Source: Clostridiales bacterium
Lineage (GTDB): Bacteria > Bacillota > Clostridia > Oscillospirales > Oscillospiraceae
Direction: 5' to 3'
NCBI GenBank assembly: GCA_004555655.1
Contig: SFHJ01000012.1
Coordinates: 1 to 38,248, forward strand
DNA length: 38,248 nucleotides
Position numbers and translations under genes: made by a program. The stretch's first letter is position 1. The number at the start of each line of letters is the position of its first letter. Below the pieces are notes generated by a model. That model was not told the DNA's origin, did not search any database, and worked only from the letters and a program-made list of their open reading frames with translations. Shown one piece after another: positions 23,202 to 34,609 of this stretch.

Positions 23202-23633
23202 TTATTCTTCCGCCTTTTTGAACGTCAAAAACCGCTGCGACAGATAGTTGAGCGCCACAAAGATGACAGATCCTGTGAGCATCGCGGCGTTGTCAACGAG
23301 CTTTTGCGTGCACCCACGCAGCAGCCACCGCACTGCCGGCCTTGCCGCACCGTAGGCAATGAGATAGCACGCGGCGATGTTCACGGCAAAGCGCAGCGCG
23401 GTTTTCAAGCCGCGGCTTTTGTCCTGAAAGGTAAAATGCTTGTTGAGAAAATAGCTCAAAATGCTGCCGAAGATGTAATTACACGCCGAGCTGACCCAAT
23501 AGCTCAGGTGCAGCAGGTTATAAAACGTGAACATGATCGCGTAGCCGAAGATGGTATTGACCACGCCAACCGCGATAAACTTCCAAAACGTCCTGTCAAA
23601 CAGCTTCGCCATCAGGCGTTTCAGCTTCTGCAT
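23202..23633 (-). CDS. GtrA family membrane protein
   Basis: 143 residues with four membrane helices: about 17-40 (FWKFIAVGVVNTIFGYAIMF), 47-65, 84-105, 118-137. FxxVGxxN near the N-terminus and RFLTFKK at the end are GtrA hallmarks. GtrA-like proteins are proposed to move lipid-linked sugars across the membrane. It overlaps the upstream glycosyltransferase gene by 38 bases, showing tight coupling. Third gene of the gtr-type operon. Confidence 0.92.
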   Translation of the reverse strand: MQKLKRLMAKLFDRTFWKFIAVGVVNTIFGYAIMFTFYNLLHLSYWVSSACNYIFGSILSYFLNKHFTFQDKSRGLKTALRFAVNIAACYLIAYGAARPAVRWLLRGCTQKLVDNAAMLTGSVIFVALNYLSQRFLTFKKAEE

Positions 23634-24573
23634 CGTTCTTCTCCTTCAGCCCCAGCGTCCGGCGCGTGATATAGACAGGCCGGTGCTTGCTTTGCTCATA
23701 GATCTTTCCGATATACTCGCCGATAATGCCCAGCCCCATCAGCTGCAGCCCGCCGAGAAACAGCAGCAGCACCACGATCGTGGCATACCCCGGCACGCCG
23801 ATGCCGCAGGTCAGCTTCTGGATGATGACAACGGCGAGGTACACAAACGCCGCCAGCGCGCTCAGCATGCCCAGCATTGTGGCCGCGTGAAGCGGCGCAG
23901 TGGAAAATGACAAGATGCCCTCGAACGCGTATTGGAAGAGCTTTTTGACAGACCACTTCGTCCTGCCAGCCACGCGGGGCGCCACGTCGTATCCGATGAA
24001 CTTTGTCCTGAAGCCTACCCATGCAAAAATGCCCTTGGAGAAGCGGTGATACTCCCCCAGCTGCAAGATGGCGTCCGCCATTTCACGGCGGAACACGCGA
24101 AAATCACTGGCGTTTTCCTGAAAGCGTACGTCGGCCATGCGGTCGATCATGCGGTAAAACCCCTTTTTGAGCCCGCGCAGCAGCCCGCCCTCTTTCCGCT
24201 CACGCTGGCAGGCCGCGACGCAGTCATATTCCGGTCCGGCGAGCAGAAGCTCCAGCATTTCGGCCATGACCTCCGGCCGCTGCTGCAGATCTGCATCGAT
24301 GAGCCCCACAAAATCGCCCTTCGCGGCCTTGAGCCCGGCATAGATGGCGGCTTCTTTTCCAAAATTGCGCGAAAACGAGATGACACGTACTGCGGCGGGG
24401 TCTTTTTCATACAGCGCTTCAAGCGCCTGCAGCGTCGCATCCGTGCTCCCGTCGTCGACAAAGAACAGCTCATACGACCACGGCTTCTGCGCAAACGCCG
24501 CAGCGGCCGCATCGTAGAACGCGCGGACATTGTCCTGCTCGTTGTAGCAGGGGATGATGAGCGAGAGTTTCAT
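23596..24573 (-). CDS. GtrB-like family 2 glycosyltransferase
   Basis: 325 residues. GT-A domain: IIPCYNEQDNV at 6-16, VDDGSTD at 39-45, DxD motif Asp93/Asp95 in LIDADLQQRPE, and the acceptor region NASDFRVFRR. Two C-terminal membrane helices (about 232-255, 268-292) as in GtrB/DPM1-like enzymes. It transfers a sugar from a nucleotide donor to undecaprenyl phosphate on the inner membrane face. Starts two bases after the membrane gene upstream and overlaps gtrA downstream. Confidence 0.93.
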   Translation of the reverse strand: MKLSLIIPCYNEQDNVRAFYDAAAAAFAQKPWSYELFFVDDGSTDATLQALEALYEKDPAAVRVISFSRNFGKEAAIYAGLKAAKGDFVGLIDADLQQRPEVMAEMLELLLAGPEYDCVAACQRERKEGGLLRGLKKGFYRMIDRMADVRFQENASDFRVFRREMADAILQLGEYHRFSKGIFAWVGFRTKFIGYDVAPRVAGRTKWSVKKLFQYAFEGILSFSTAPLHAATMLGMLSALAAFVYLAVVIIQKLTCGIGVPGYATIVVLLLFLGGLQLMGLGIIGEYIGKIYEQSKHRPVYITRRTLGLKEKNDAEAETPDGEAV

Positions 24574-24575
24574 AC

Positions 24576-26420
24576 TCAGCCTCCTTCGCCCGGAACAATG
24601 GTGTAGCGGTTTGCCATCGCATCATACACATATTCCACGCCCAAATGCTCACGCAGCTCGCTTGCCGGGCAGTAGAGCAGCGTGTACGTCTCGGAAAACG
24701 GCAGCAGAATGGTGAAATCCTCGCTCAGAAGCTCACTGCCCTCGGGCCTGTACAGCCGCAGCTGCCCGCTTTTTGCAGCAAAATACGTCCTGCCGCCGAG
24801 CGTGATGGTATACGTCTGGTTTTTCCACGACCATGTGGCCGTACCGCCCGCCGACTGCACCGCGAACTCCACCGGGAAGTAGAGCCCCGTTTCATCCTCG
24901 AGCGTCGGGAAGTCGTAGACCGTATCGCCGCATGCGATTTCCGACACCCTCCATTTTTCGCTCCTGTAGACGATCTTCGTCGTGTCGGGGATCTCATAGT
25001 ATTTCCTGAAATTTTCCAGGAAATAGCTGCCCTCAAAGAACATCGTGAACCGGTAGCGGGCGTCAATGTCGATGTCAAGCTCGCAGACGCCGGTGTCGCG
25101 GCTTTCTTCAATCGCAGCAAGGTTCTCATCGACAATCTTTTTGCTCTCGGTGTAGCCCCGCAGCGTGGGGATGTACGCGCACACGCACACGATGGCCAGC
25201 ACGCCGGCCGCTGCTGCGGAGGCCGCGCGCGGCAGCCTCCGCAGCACGCGCATGAGAAGGCTCACCGCCACGATGATGAGCGCCACAATGGGCTCAAACG
25301 CCGTGCGCTCGGAGCCGAGCGTGGTGACGATGAGCACCATATTGCCCGCGACGCTGGCAAGCAGCATGAGCCCCGTGGGCCAGTACTCCCGCCGCAGCAG
25401 GAATATCACGGCCAGCGCCAGCTGGCTCAGCACCATCCACACGCACGCCAGCTTATCCAGGCCCAGCAGGAAAAATACAATCTGCCCCGCCGCCATCCCA
25501 AGCCCCGTGAGCAGCCATCTCGTGCATGTTTTGTCCGCGAAGCACAAAAGCGCGGCCAGTGTGTCGACCGCCACACACAAAAGCACCGTCGAGCGGTACT
25601 TCACCATGTAGATCATCGCGTCAAAAAACCGCGAGAGAAATACCGTCGGATGCAGGCAGCTTAAGATGCCGCCGTCCACGCCGCGGTCGACGCGCGCCCA
25701 GCTGCCGGGCGCGAGCAGAATTGTCAGAAAGCCCGCGAGCGCGAATACCGGATAGCTCCAGCAGCGCTTCAGGGGTACTTTTGCAAAAATCCAGTACAAA
25801 AGTGCACAGCCCCAGATGACGACGAGCGACATGATACCCGCCTGCTCAGTCGAAGCGCCCGCCAGCACCGCGAAGACGAGCCCCCACACATGCCCGGCTC
25901 CGGACTGCGCGCCGCTTAAGTGCTTCAGCTGGAACACGCAGGCGATGGCCGTCATGCACAGCGGAAACACGTAGTTGAAATACGCCGAGATCCACAAAAC
26001 CGTCATGCGCAGATAGTGCACGTCGCACGCGAGCGTGCACAGCATCCCCAGCGCCGCGGAGACGAGCAGCCCCTCCACCGGGCATTCTGCATCCAGCATC
26101 CTGGCGCCGAAATAATACAGCAGCGCCAGCAGCACGGGGCTGACAAACAGGAACAGCTTCGTGTCAAACAGCAGCACGAACGGCACGATCAGATGCACAT
26201 AAAACCGGCCGTTCGTCTCGCGGTAGTGCTGCACCATGTTCTTCCAGAAGCTGGAAAGCCCGCCGTCAAAAAACGTGCCGTACCAGTAGTCGTCGGAATA
26301 GAGCGTGATCTTGCTGTTGAGGATTGCCAGCAGCGCCATCGAAAGCAAAAGCAGCAGCGCGCCAAACAGCAGCGCGCGCGTATCTCTCTGCGGCCTGAGC
26401 CGCGCAGAAGGTTTCTTCAC
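24576..26420 (-). CDS. GT-C-type polytopic membrane protein (DUF6056-like) with C-terminal stalk-like domain
   Basis: 614 residues. N-terminal helix, then ITLYSDDYWYGTFF (an SDDYW motif near residue 40, acidic pair in the first outer loop as in GT-C transferases), and about ten more helices to residue 410. The C-terminal 200 residues are extracytoplasmic; the last 80 (GGRTYFAAKS, PASELREHLGVEYVYDAMANRYTI) resemble a copper-amine-oxidase-N/stalk-like fold. Likely the final enzyme moving the flipped lipid-linked sugar to a wall polymer. Start is GTG at 26420 with AGAGGA seven bases upstream. First gene of the operon. Confidence 0.8.
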   Translation of the reverse strand: MKKPSARLRPQRDTRALLFGALLLLLSMALLAILNSKITLYSDDYWYGTFFDGGLSSFWKNMVQHYRETNGRFYVHLIVPFVLLFDTKLFLFVSPVLLALLYYFGARMLDAECPVEGLLVSAALGMLCTLACDVHYLRMTVLWISAYFNYVFPLCMTAIACVFQLKHLSGAQSGAGHVWGLVFAVLAGASTEQAGIMSLVVIWGCALLYWIFAKVPLKRCWSYPVFALAGFLTILLAPGSWARVDRGVDGGILSCLHPTVFLSRFFDAMIYMVKYRSTVLLCVAVDTLAALLCFADKTCTRWLLTGLGMAAGQIVFFLLGLDKLACVWMVLSQLALAVIFLLRREYWPTGLMLLASVAGNMVLIVTTLGSERTAFEPIVALIIVAVSLLMRVLRRLPRAASAAAAGVLAIVCVCAYIPTLRGYTESKKIVDENLAAIEESRDTGVCELDIDIDARYRFTMFFEGSYFLENFRKYYEIPDTTKIVYRSEKWRVSEIACGDTVYDFPTLEDETGLYFPVEFAVQSAGGTATWSWKNQTYTITLGGRTYFAAKSGQLRLYRPEGSELLSEDFTILLPFSETYTLLYCPASELREHLGVEYVYDAMANRYTIVPGEGG

Positions 26421-26450
26421 AGACAGTTCCTCTTTTCAGAGTTTTCTTGT

Positions 26451-26479
26451 ATTATACCGTTTCTTACCGCTTTTGTAAA
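26451..26479 (-). promoter_or_regulatory. Predicted promoter of the gtr-type operon
   Basis: Minus strand TTTACA (26479-26474), 17-base spacer, TATAAT (26456-26451). Confidence 0.65.
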
Positions 26480-26519
26480 CCGCCGCCGGGCGCTTTGGGC
26501 CGCAAAGGCGCGGTTTTCC

Positions 26520-26548
26520 TTGAAACGGCGGGTAAAATATAGTATACT
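26520..26548 (+). promoter_or_regulatory. Predicted promoter of the ATP-grasp operon
   Basis: TTGAAA (26520-26525), 17-base spacer, TATACT (26543-26548); divergent from the gtr promoter, about 40 bp apart. Confidence 0.65.
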
Positions 26549-26579
26549 CGAAGCGAAAAACCACATTCGGGAGGCCAGT

Positions 26580-27734
26580 ATGACCGCTGTTGTCACCGAC
26601 GCGCATTACCGCATGTCCGTCGCGCTCATCCGCGACCTTGGCGAGGCGGGCGTGCGCGTGATCGCCTGTGAAAAAGAGACGTTTTCAGATCCTGTGGGCT
26701 TTGCCTCGCGCCATGCCGCGCGCTGTGTCCGTCTGCCCGAGCGCGGATATCCGGACGCTTTATATGCCCTCTGCCGCGAAGAGCTGGAGCAAAGCGGAGA
26801 AAAACCGGCACTCTTGCCCGTCGGCGCGCAGACGCTCGCCATACTCGCGCGCGAGCAGGCGCGCTTTTCGGCCGTATGCGGATTGTGCATCCCCTCGCCG
26901 GAGCAGCTTTCGCTCTTCAACGACAAAGCCGCCGTCGCAGCGCTGGCAGCAAAGCTGGGCATAGCCGTGCCGCAGAGCTATGAAATGGCGGAAGGCGAGC
27001 GCAGGGAGGACTTTTTCGCACGCGTGGCGCTTCCGTGCGTCGTCAAGCCCACGTGCGGCGAGAAATTCGGCCTGCACGCGGAAGCGCGCTACCGCATCGC
27101 GCGCACCGGAAGTGAGCTGCAATCGGCGTATGCGCACTTTTCCGCCCTCACGCAGGAAGCGCCCGTGGTGCAGGAATTTCTGCCCGGCGGCGGGCTGGGC
27201 TGCTCGGTTCTGTGCCGCAACGGCGCAATTATCTGTGCCATCGCGCACCGGCGCGTGCGCGAGTATCCGGTGACGGGCGGGCCGTCAAGCTGCTGCGAGG
27301 TCATGGATCCTGCGCCGCTGCTGCCGCTTGTAACGCCGCTCGTGCGCGAAACAAGCTACACAGGCCTTGCCATGTTCGAATTGAAAGAAGACGCGGCGGG
27401 AGCGCCCCGCCTTTTGGAGATCAATCCCCGCGTCTGGGGCACCTATCCGCTCACGCGCGCGTCCGGATCAAATTTTGCCCTGTGCTGGCTGGCGCTTTCG
27501 CTGGGCATCGCTGCCCCGGAATACCGCGCGCCGGGCCGGGTCAGAATGGCGTTCTATCCGTCGGATTTCGCCGCCATGCTGGGCTATCTCAGACGCGGTG
27601 CGGCAAAACAGTTTTTTGCGGGGCTGCACGATTGGCTCAGCCCCGCAGTCAAAAACGGCCTTGCCGAGCGCAGTGATCCCGGGCCGGGCCGGGCATACTA
27701 TCGTCAGCTCTTTGCAAACAGGAGGAACCCATGA
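26580..27734 (+). CDS. ATP-grasp domain protein, carboxylate-amine/thiol ligase-like
   Basis: 384 residues. N-terminal Rossmann-like pre-ATP-grasp part (TAVVTDAHYRMSVALIRDLGEAGVRVIACEKE), a middle SLFNDKAAVAALAAKLGIAVPQSYE segment, ATP-binding VALPCVVKPTCG near residue 153, QEFLPGGG (hinge), and the metal-binding LLEINPRVWGTY near 280. Resembles CarB-type ATP-grasp proteins that activate a carboxylate; substrate unknown. The GGGAGG site at 26569-26574 sets the ATG at 26580; the frame is open further upstream but antisense to the gtr gene. Its TGA overlaps the next ATG (ATGA). Confidence 0.85.
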   Translation: MTAVVTDAHYRMSVALIRDLGEAGVRVIACEKETFSDPVGFASRHAARCVRLPERGYPDALYALCREELEQSGEKPALLPVGAQTLAILAREQARFSAVCGLCIPSPEQLSLFNDKAAVAALAAKLGIAVPQSYEMAEGERREDFFARVALPCVVKPTCGEKFGLHAEARYRIARTGSELQSAYAHFSALTQEAPVVQEFLPGGGLGCSVLCRNGAIICAIAHRRVREYPVTGGPSSCCEVMDPAPLLPLVTPLVRETSYTGLAMFELKEDAAGAPRLLEINPRVWGTYPLTRASGSNFALCWLALSLGIAAPEYRAPGRVRMAFYPSDFAAMLGYLRRGAAKQFFAGLHDWLSPAVKNGLAERSDPGPGRAYYRQLFANRRNP

Positions 27735-28453
27735 TCATTCGCGCCGATTTGCATGTCCATTCGCTCGCGTCCGCCGACGGTTCGAGCACGGTTGCGCAGC
27801 TTGCCGCCGAGGCCAAAGCGCGCGGCCTTGATGCCATCGCCGTGACCGATCACGACGCTTGCACGCCGCTGCCGGAGATTCCGGACGTGCTGCTCATCCC
27901 GGCGGCAGAGCTCTCCACCGATCGCGGGCACGTGCTGGGCCTGTTTCTGAAAACGCCCATTTCCGGAGCATTTCTGCGCGGCTATCCGCCGCTTGATGAT
28001 TGCGTGGCTGAAATTCGCCGCTGCGGCGGCGTGGCGGTGCTGGCGCATCCGTTCGCTCCGCAGAAGCTGGCGGAGCGCCAGCTGCAGTCGCTTTCGCTTG
28101 ACGGTATCGAGACCGCCAACGCGCGCGCCGCACTGCGCCAGGGAGCAAATGAAAAAGCGGCCGCGCTGGCAAATGCCATCGGCCTACCCACCACCGGCGG
28201 CAGCGACGCGCACAGCGCGTCGGAGCTGGCCAACGCGTACACCGAGTTCGACGCGCAGGCGGCTACCGTGGATGCGCTGCGCGAGGCGCTTCTTGCCGGG
28301 CGCTGCCGCGCGGTGCTGCAAACGCCCTGCCGCTGGCGTGACAAGGGCCGCTCACGGCTGCAGAAGGACCGCCGCGCGGGCGGCTTTTCCAACATCCTTC
28401 GCGCCAGATTCTATCAGATTGCCTGCGTTTTCCGCGATATTCTGCATATTTAG
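27731..28453 (+). CDS. PHP-domain phosphoesterase
   Basis: 240 residues. DLHVHS (6-11), VTDHD, AELSTDRGHVLGLF, AHPFAP and GGSDAHS are the metal-binding motifs of the PHP family, which hydrolyses phosphomono- or diesters using three metals. Of the size of YciV/RNase AM-like and TrpH-like proteins; substrate unknown. The last 40 residues (KDRRAGGFSNILRARFYQIACVF) are basic and non-PHP. It overlaps the ATP-grasp gene by four bases, with AGGAGG inside that gene. Confidence 0.88.
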   Translation: MIIRADLHVHSLASADGSSTVAQLAAEAKARGLDAIAVTDHDACTPLPEIPDVLLIPAAELSTDRGHVLGLFLKTPISGAFLRGYPPLDDCVAEIRRCGGVAVLAHPFAPQKLAERQLQSLSLDGIETANARAALRQGANEKAAALANAIGLPTTGGSDAHSASELANAYTEFDAQAATVDALREALLAGRCRAVLQTPCRWRDKGRSRLQKDRRAGGFSNILRARFYQIACVFRDILHI

Positions 28454-28462
28454 GAGGCTATT

Positions 28463-29803
28463 ATGTCTACTGTTACAAAGGCCATCGGCCTTGCCAAAAA
28501 GCTCAAGCACCGCTTTCAGGACGAGCTGCGCGAACGCACGCCCGTATATCTCTCCCCCGTGCGCCGCATTGAACGCGTGGCGCTCCATGAGCGCGTGTGT
28601 GCCATGACGTTCGACGACGGCCCATGCCGCCTGCCGGCCAATCCCGGTAAAGACGGCAAGCCCTTGACGCTGCATCTTGCCGAGACGCTCGAGCGCTACG
28701 GCGCAAGGGGCACGTTCGACGTGGTGGGAGACACCTCGGAAAACTATCCCGACACAGCCGGCAAAGAGGGCTCGGCCGAGTGGGGCGGCGTGCGCTACGA
28801 CCACTACCCCGACTTTAAAAAAGACGCCGACGGCGGCGCAAAAAACTGCCCCGAGCTTGTCGGGCGGCTGCTTGACGGCGGCCACGAGATCACGAGCCAC
28901 ACCTACCGCCATGTCCTCTTTGGGCCAAAGCCCCTGGTCTACGGCAAACGCGACCCGCTCGAAAATCTTGACGCGGTTGTGGACGATTTAAAGCGGCTCG
29001 ATTCGTTGCTACTAAGCCGCTACGGCTATCAGATCCGCCTGTCGCGTCCGCCGCACTATGTCGATAAAACGAAGGACGGCTTTTCCAGCTACGACGCATA
29101 CGGCCTGATGGGGTATCAGTATATGGCCGCGAGCTTTGACGGCGCGGGCTGGCTGCCGCTTTCGAGCTACGACGCCGAGGTGCGCGCGATGATCCAGCCG
29201 GTGGAAAAGGCGCTCGCGGAAGACCCCGACTATTTCTGCGGACAGATCATCTTCCAGAAGGACGGCTACAATATGGCAAGGCGCTCGCCCGTGGCGGACG
29301 CGCTGGGTAAGCAGCTGGAGCTTCTGACGAGCAACGGCTACAAGGTCGTCACGGTGTCAGAGCTGCTGGAAAGGAGTCCTTTTCTCGACCTTTCGCCCGA
29401 GCATCCGGCGTTTTCGGCGGCGAAAACGCTGCTTGACGGCGGCTGGTGCATCTGCTTCCGCGATAACTCGCTACGGCCGAACGGCATCCTCACGCGCGCG
29501 GAGCTTGCCATGTACCGCTATGGCTGGAAAACCGTGGCCGAACGCATCGAGCTGGTGCGGAAGAAGGAAAAAATCTGCCGTGACGTGACGTATCAGCACC
29601 CCTACGCCGCCGCAGTGCGCGCCGCGCTGGCGGCAGGCTCGATGCAGACGCTGCTTGAGCGCTTCCGCCCGGACGACGCCGTGATTTTTGATGAGTTTGC
29701 CGCCTTCTGCCGCATTGAGCTTGGCGCGCAGCCGGAGAAAATTTCCGGCCCCATTACGCATGAAGCGGCCGTTCGCGCCATTTCCTCGCTTCTCGGCAAA
29801 TAA
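28463..29803 (+). CDS. CE4 polysaccharide deacetylase with C-terminal SLH modules
   Basis: 446 residues. NodB-type CE4 domain about 45-315: MTFDDGP (Asp51 base, Asp52 metal) and HEITSHTYRH (His146, His150 metal). The rest has two or three S-layer-homology-like units: SPEHPAFSAAKTLLDGGW...RAELAMYRY and YQHPYAAAVRAALAAGSM...DEFAAFCRI, and a partial third. These suggest a wall-bound deacetylase of peptidoglycan or another N-acetylated polymer. Odd: no signal peptide is visible at the N-terminus (MSTVTKAIGLAKKLKHRF), and the SLH units lack the usual TRGE motif. AGGAGG precedes the ATG. Confidence 0.87.
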   Translation: MSTVTKAIGLAKKLKHRFQDELRERTPVYLSPVRRIERVALHERVCAMTFDDGPCRLPANPGKDGKPLTLHLAETLERYGARGTFDVVGDTSENYPDTAGKEGSAEWGGVRYDHYPDFKKDADGGAKNCPELVGRLLDGGHEITSHTYRHVLFGPKPLVYGKRDPLENLDAVVDDLKRLDSLLLSRYGYQIRLSRPPHYVDKTKDGFSSYDAYGLMGYQYMAASFDGAGWLPLSSYDAEVRAMIQPVEKALAEDPDYFCGQIIFQKDGYNMARRSPVADALGKQLELLTSNGYKVVTVSELLERSPFLDLSPEHPAFSAAKTLLDGGWCICFRDNSLRPNGILTRAELAMYRYGWKTVAERIELVRKKEKICRDVTYQHPYAAAVRAALAAGSMQTLLERFRPDDAVIFDEFAAFCRIELGAQPEKISGPITHEAAVRAISSLLGK

Positions 29804-29841
29804 AAACACGTGCAGCTGCTTCAAACAGGGAGGCGGGCTGC

Positions 29842-29952
29842 ATGAAAAACGACGCGAAATCATGTGGCTTTTCTGGCGCTCGCCGGTATCGCCCTGCTCG
29901 TTCAAGCGTATTCGTTTTTCCGTATCTCGCAGCAAATTCCCCGATACAATAG
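29842..29952 (+). pseudogene. Possible frameshifted small membrane-protein gene
   Basis: GGGAGG (29828-29833) lies eight bases before ATG 29842, whose frame gives only 36 residues. From 29864 the +1 frame reads VAFLALAGIALLVQAYSFF, a clear membrane helix, then RISQQIPRYN up to the terminator. A one-base shift near 29862 would join start and helix. It is either a broken small membrane-protein gene or a sequencing error. Confidence 0.35.
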
Positions 29953-29991
29953 CAGGCACGGCAGCTCATCCTGCCGTGCCTGTTCACTGTT
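29953..29991 (+). terminator. Terminator after the deacetylase operon
   Basis: Perfect 12-bp stem 29953-29964/29971-29982 followed by TTCACTGTTTT. Confidence 0.75.
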
Positions 29992-30023
29992 TTACGGACG
30001 CCGCCCAATAAACTGCTTTTTCA

Positions 30024-31556
30024 CTACATGAGCGGTGAGAACATGCGCAGCAGCGTGCGCAGAATGCGCTGGTGCAGGTACACATGCTTGCAGCGCTGAT
30101 AGGTGATTTCGCGGCAGACGGGGAAGGTCTCTTCAAAATCGCGCGCAATGTCTGCAATCGCGTCCGCGTCATAGAGATATACCGCATCCTCATAGTGCAG
30201 ATACAGACTACGGAAGTCCATATTCACCGTGCCGACCACGGCATAGCAGTCATCGGACAGGCACACCTTGGAGTGGATAAAGCCCGGCCGGTACTCGTAG
30301 ATGCGCACGCCCGCCTCGGTCAGCACCTCATAGTTAGCGCGCGTCACGGCATGCACGTACCACTTGTCGGGCACGCCCGGCGTGATGATGCGCACGTCAA
30401 CGCCGGTCTTGGCCGCGTTGCACAGGGCCTGCGTCATCTGGTGGTCGAGAATGAGATACGGCGTCATGACGCGCACGGTCTTCTTCGCGCTCATGATGAG
30501 CTGCTGATAGATGGTCGCGCCCACGTCCTCGTCGTCAAGCGGGCTGTCGGCAAACGGCTGCAGATATCCGTGCGTCTCACCCTCCGGTGCGGTATAGAAC
30601 GGGCGGAAGGAATCCACATCCTCCTGCAGCCGGGCCACGGTGTCCCAGTTGGCGAGGAACATCACCGTCATCGACCAAACGGCCTCGCCCCTGACCAGAA
30701 TGCCGCAGTCTTTCCAGTGCCCGTGCGGCGAGGTGCGGTTGATGTACTCGTCGGCCAGATTCACGCCTCCTGTGAACGCGGCCTGCCCGTCGATAATCAT
30801 GAGCTTGCGGTGGTCGCGGTTGTTGAGCCGGCCCGAGAGCACCGGAACGTAGGGCGCGAAGGCGTGCGCCTGAATGCCCATTTCGCGCAGCTGCTTGCAG
30901 TAGCGGCCCGGCAGGCGCGTGATGCAGCCGAAATCGTCATACAGCACGCGCACATCCACGCCCTCAAGCGCCTTCTGCTGCAGGATCTCCAGAATGGAGT
31001 CCCACATCTGCCCGGGCGCGATGATAAAGAACTCCAGAAAGATGTAGTGCTTCGCTTTTTTCAGCTCCTCAAGCATCTGTGCCCAGCAGTCCTCGCCGCA
31101 GGAAAAATACTGCGCGCCGGAGTTGTCGTAGATGGGGTAGCTGGCGCTGCGCAGCAAAAAGCGCGCATGGTTGTATGCCGCGCCCGGCGTACCGGCGAGC
31201 GATTGCAGCGTGTCGGGCTTCTGGCGCAGATGCTGCAGAACCGTCAGTTCGCTCTGCGCCCGCTTATGGTTCCAGCGGTGAGAGGTCTTGTTGCCGCCGA
31301 AGAGGACGTAGATCGTCAGTCCCGCCACGGGGAACGCCAGAATCAACACGATCCACGCGATTTTATACGACGGATTGCTGCGCCCGGACATGATGCCGAT
31401 GACCAGCAGCCACGCCAGCACGTTGATGACCGTGCGCATCCAGAAGCGGTATTCCTGCAGCCACAGCATACCCACCAGCAGAAAGGCGATCTGCAGTAAA
31501 ATGGCGAGCGAAACAACGACGACGCGCTGAAATAGCAGTTTGGAAAGATTGCGCAT
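30024..31556 (-). CDS. cls: Cardiolipin synthase
   Basis: 510 residues. Phospholipase-D superfamily membrane enzyme joining two phosphatidylglycerols into cardiolipin. N-terminal helices at about 10-33, 42-56 and 66-86; two HKD motifs, DHRKLMIIDG (His249, Lys251, Asp256) and FIHSKVCLSDD near residue 427. AAAGGAG seven bases before the ATG. Single-gene unit divergent from uvrA. Confidence 0.95.
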   Translation of the reverse strand: MRNLSKLLFQRVVVVSLAILLQIAFLLVGMLWLQEYRFWMRTVINVLAWLLVIGIMSGRSNPSYKIAWIVLILAFPVAGLTIYVLFGGNKTSHRWNHKRAQSELTVLQHLRQKPDTLQSLAGTPGAAYNHARFLLRSASYPIYDNSGAQYFSCGEDCWAQMLEELKKAKHYIFLEFFIIAPGQMWDSILEILQQKALEGVDVRVLYDDFGCITRLPGRYCKQLREMGIQAHAFAPYVPVLSGRLNNRDHRKLMIIDGQAAFTGGVNLADEYINRTSPHGHWKDCGILVRGEAVWSMTVMFLANWDTVARLQEDVDSFRPFYTAPEGETHGYLQPFADSPLDDEDVGATIYQQLIMSAKKTVRVMTPYLILDHQMTQALCNAAKTGVDVRIITPGVPDKWYVHAVTRANYEVLTEAGVRIYEYRPGFIHSKVCLSDDCYAVVGTVNMDFRSLYLHYEDAVYLYDADAIADIARDFEETFPVCREITYQRCKHVYLHQRILRTLLRMFSPLM

Positions 31557-31585
31557 AACAGAACTCCTTTCGCTGTAATACGACC

Positions 31586-31614
31586 ATTATATCAGCCATA
31601 TGCGGAAGATACAA
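31586..31614 (-). promoter_or_regulatory. Predicted cls promoter
   Basis: Minus strand TTGTAT (31614-31609), 17-base spacer, TATAAT (31591-31586) with extended TG. Confidence 0.7.
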
Positions 31615-31696
31615 GCCCGCCGGCGCACGAAAATGGCGCGGCGCGCGTCAGAATGGAAAATTGAAACGATTAAAAACTTTTGTTTGAAAATAACGG

Positions 31697-31725
31697 TTGT
31701 CGAGGCGGGAATTCTATGCTATAAT
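31697..31725 (+). promoter_or_regulatory. Predicted uvrA promoter
   Basis: TTGTCG (31697-31702), 17-base spacer, TATAAT (31720-31725) with TG one base upstream. I see no clear Gram-positive LexA box (CGAAC-N4-GTTCG) near it. Confidence 0.65.
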
Positions 31726-31774
31726 CAGATACTGCAAATACAGCCAGGAAAGCGGAACAGCAGAGGTTTTTTCT

Positions 31775-34597
<2,823 letters not shown>

Positions 34598-34609
34598 AAG
34601 GAGAGCGCC

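Noticed and set aside
31557..31774. LexA/SOS box upstream of uvrA
   Set aside because: No convincing CGAAC-N4-GTTCG-like site could be read in the cls-uvrA gap.
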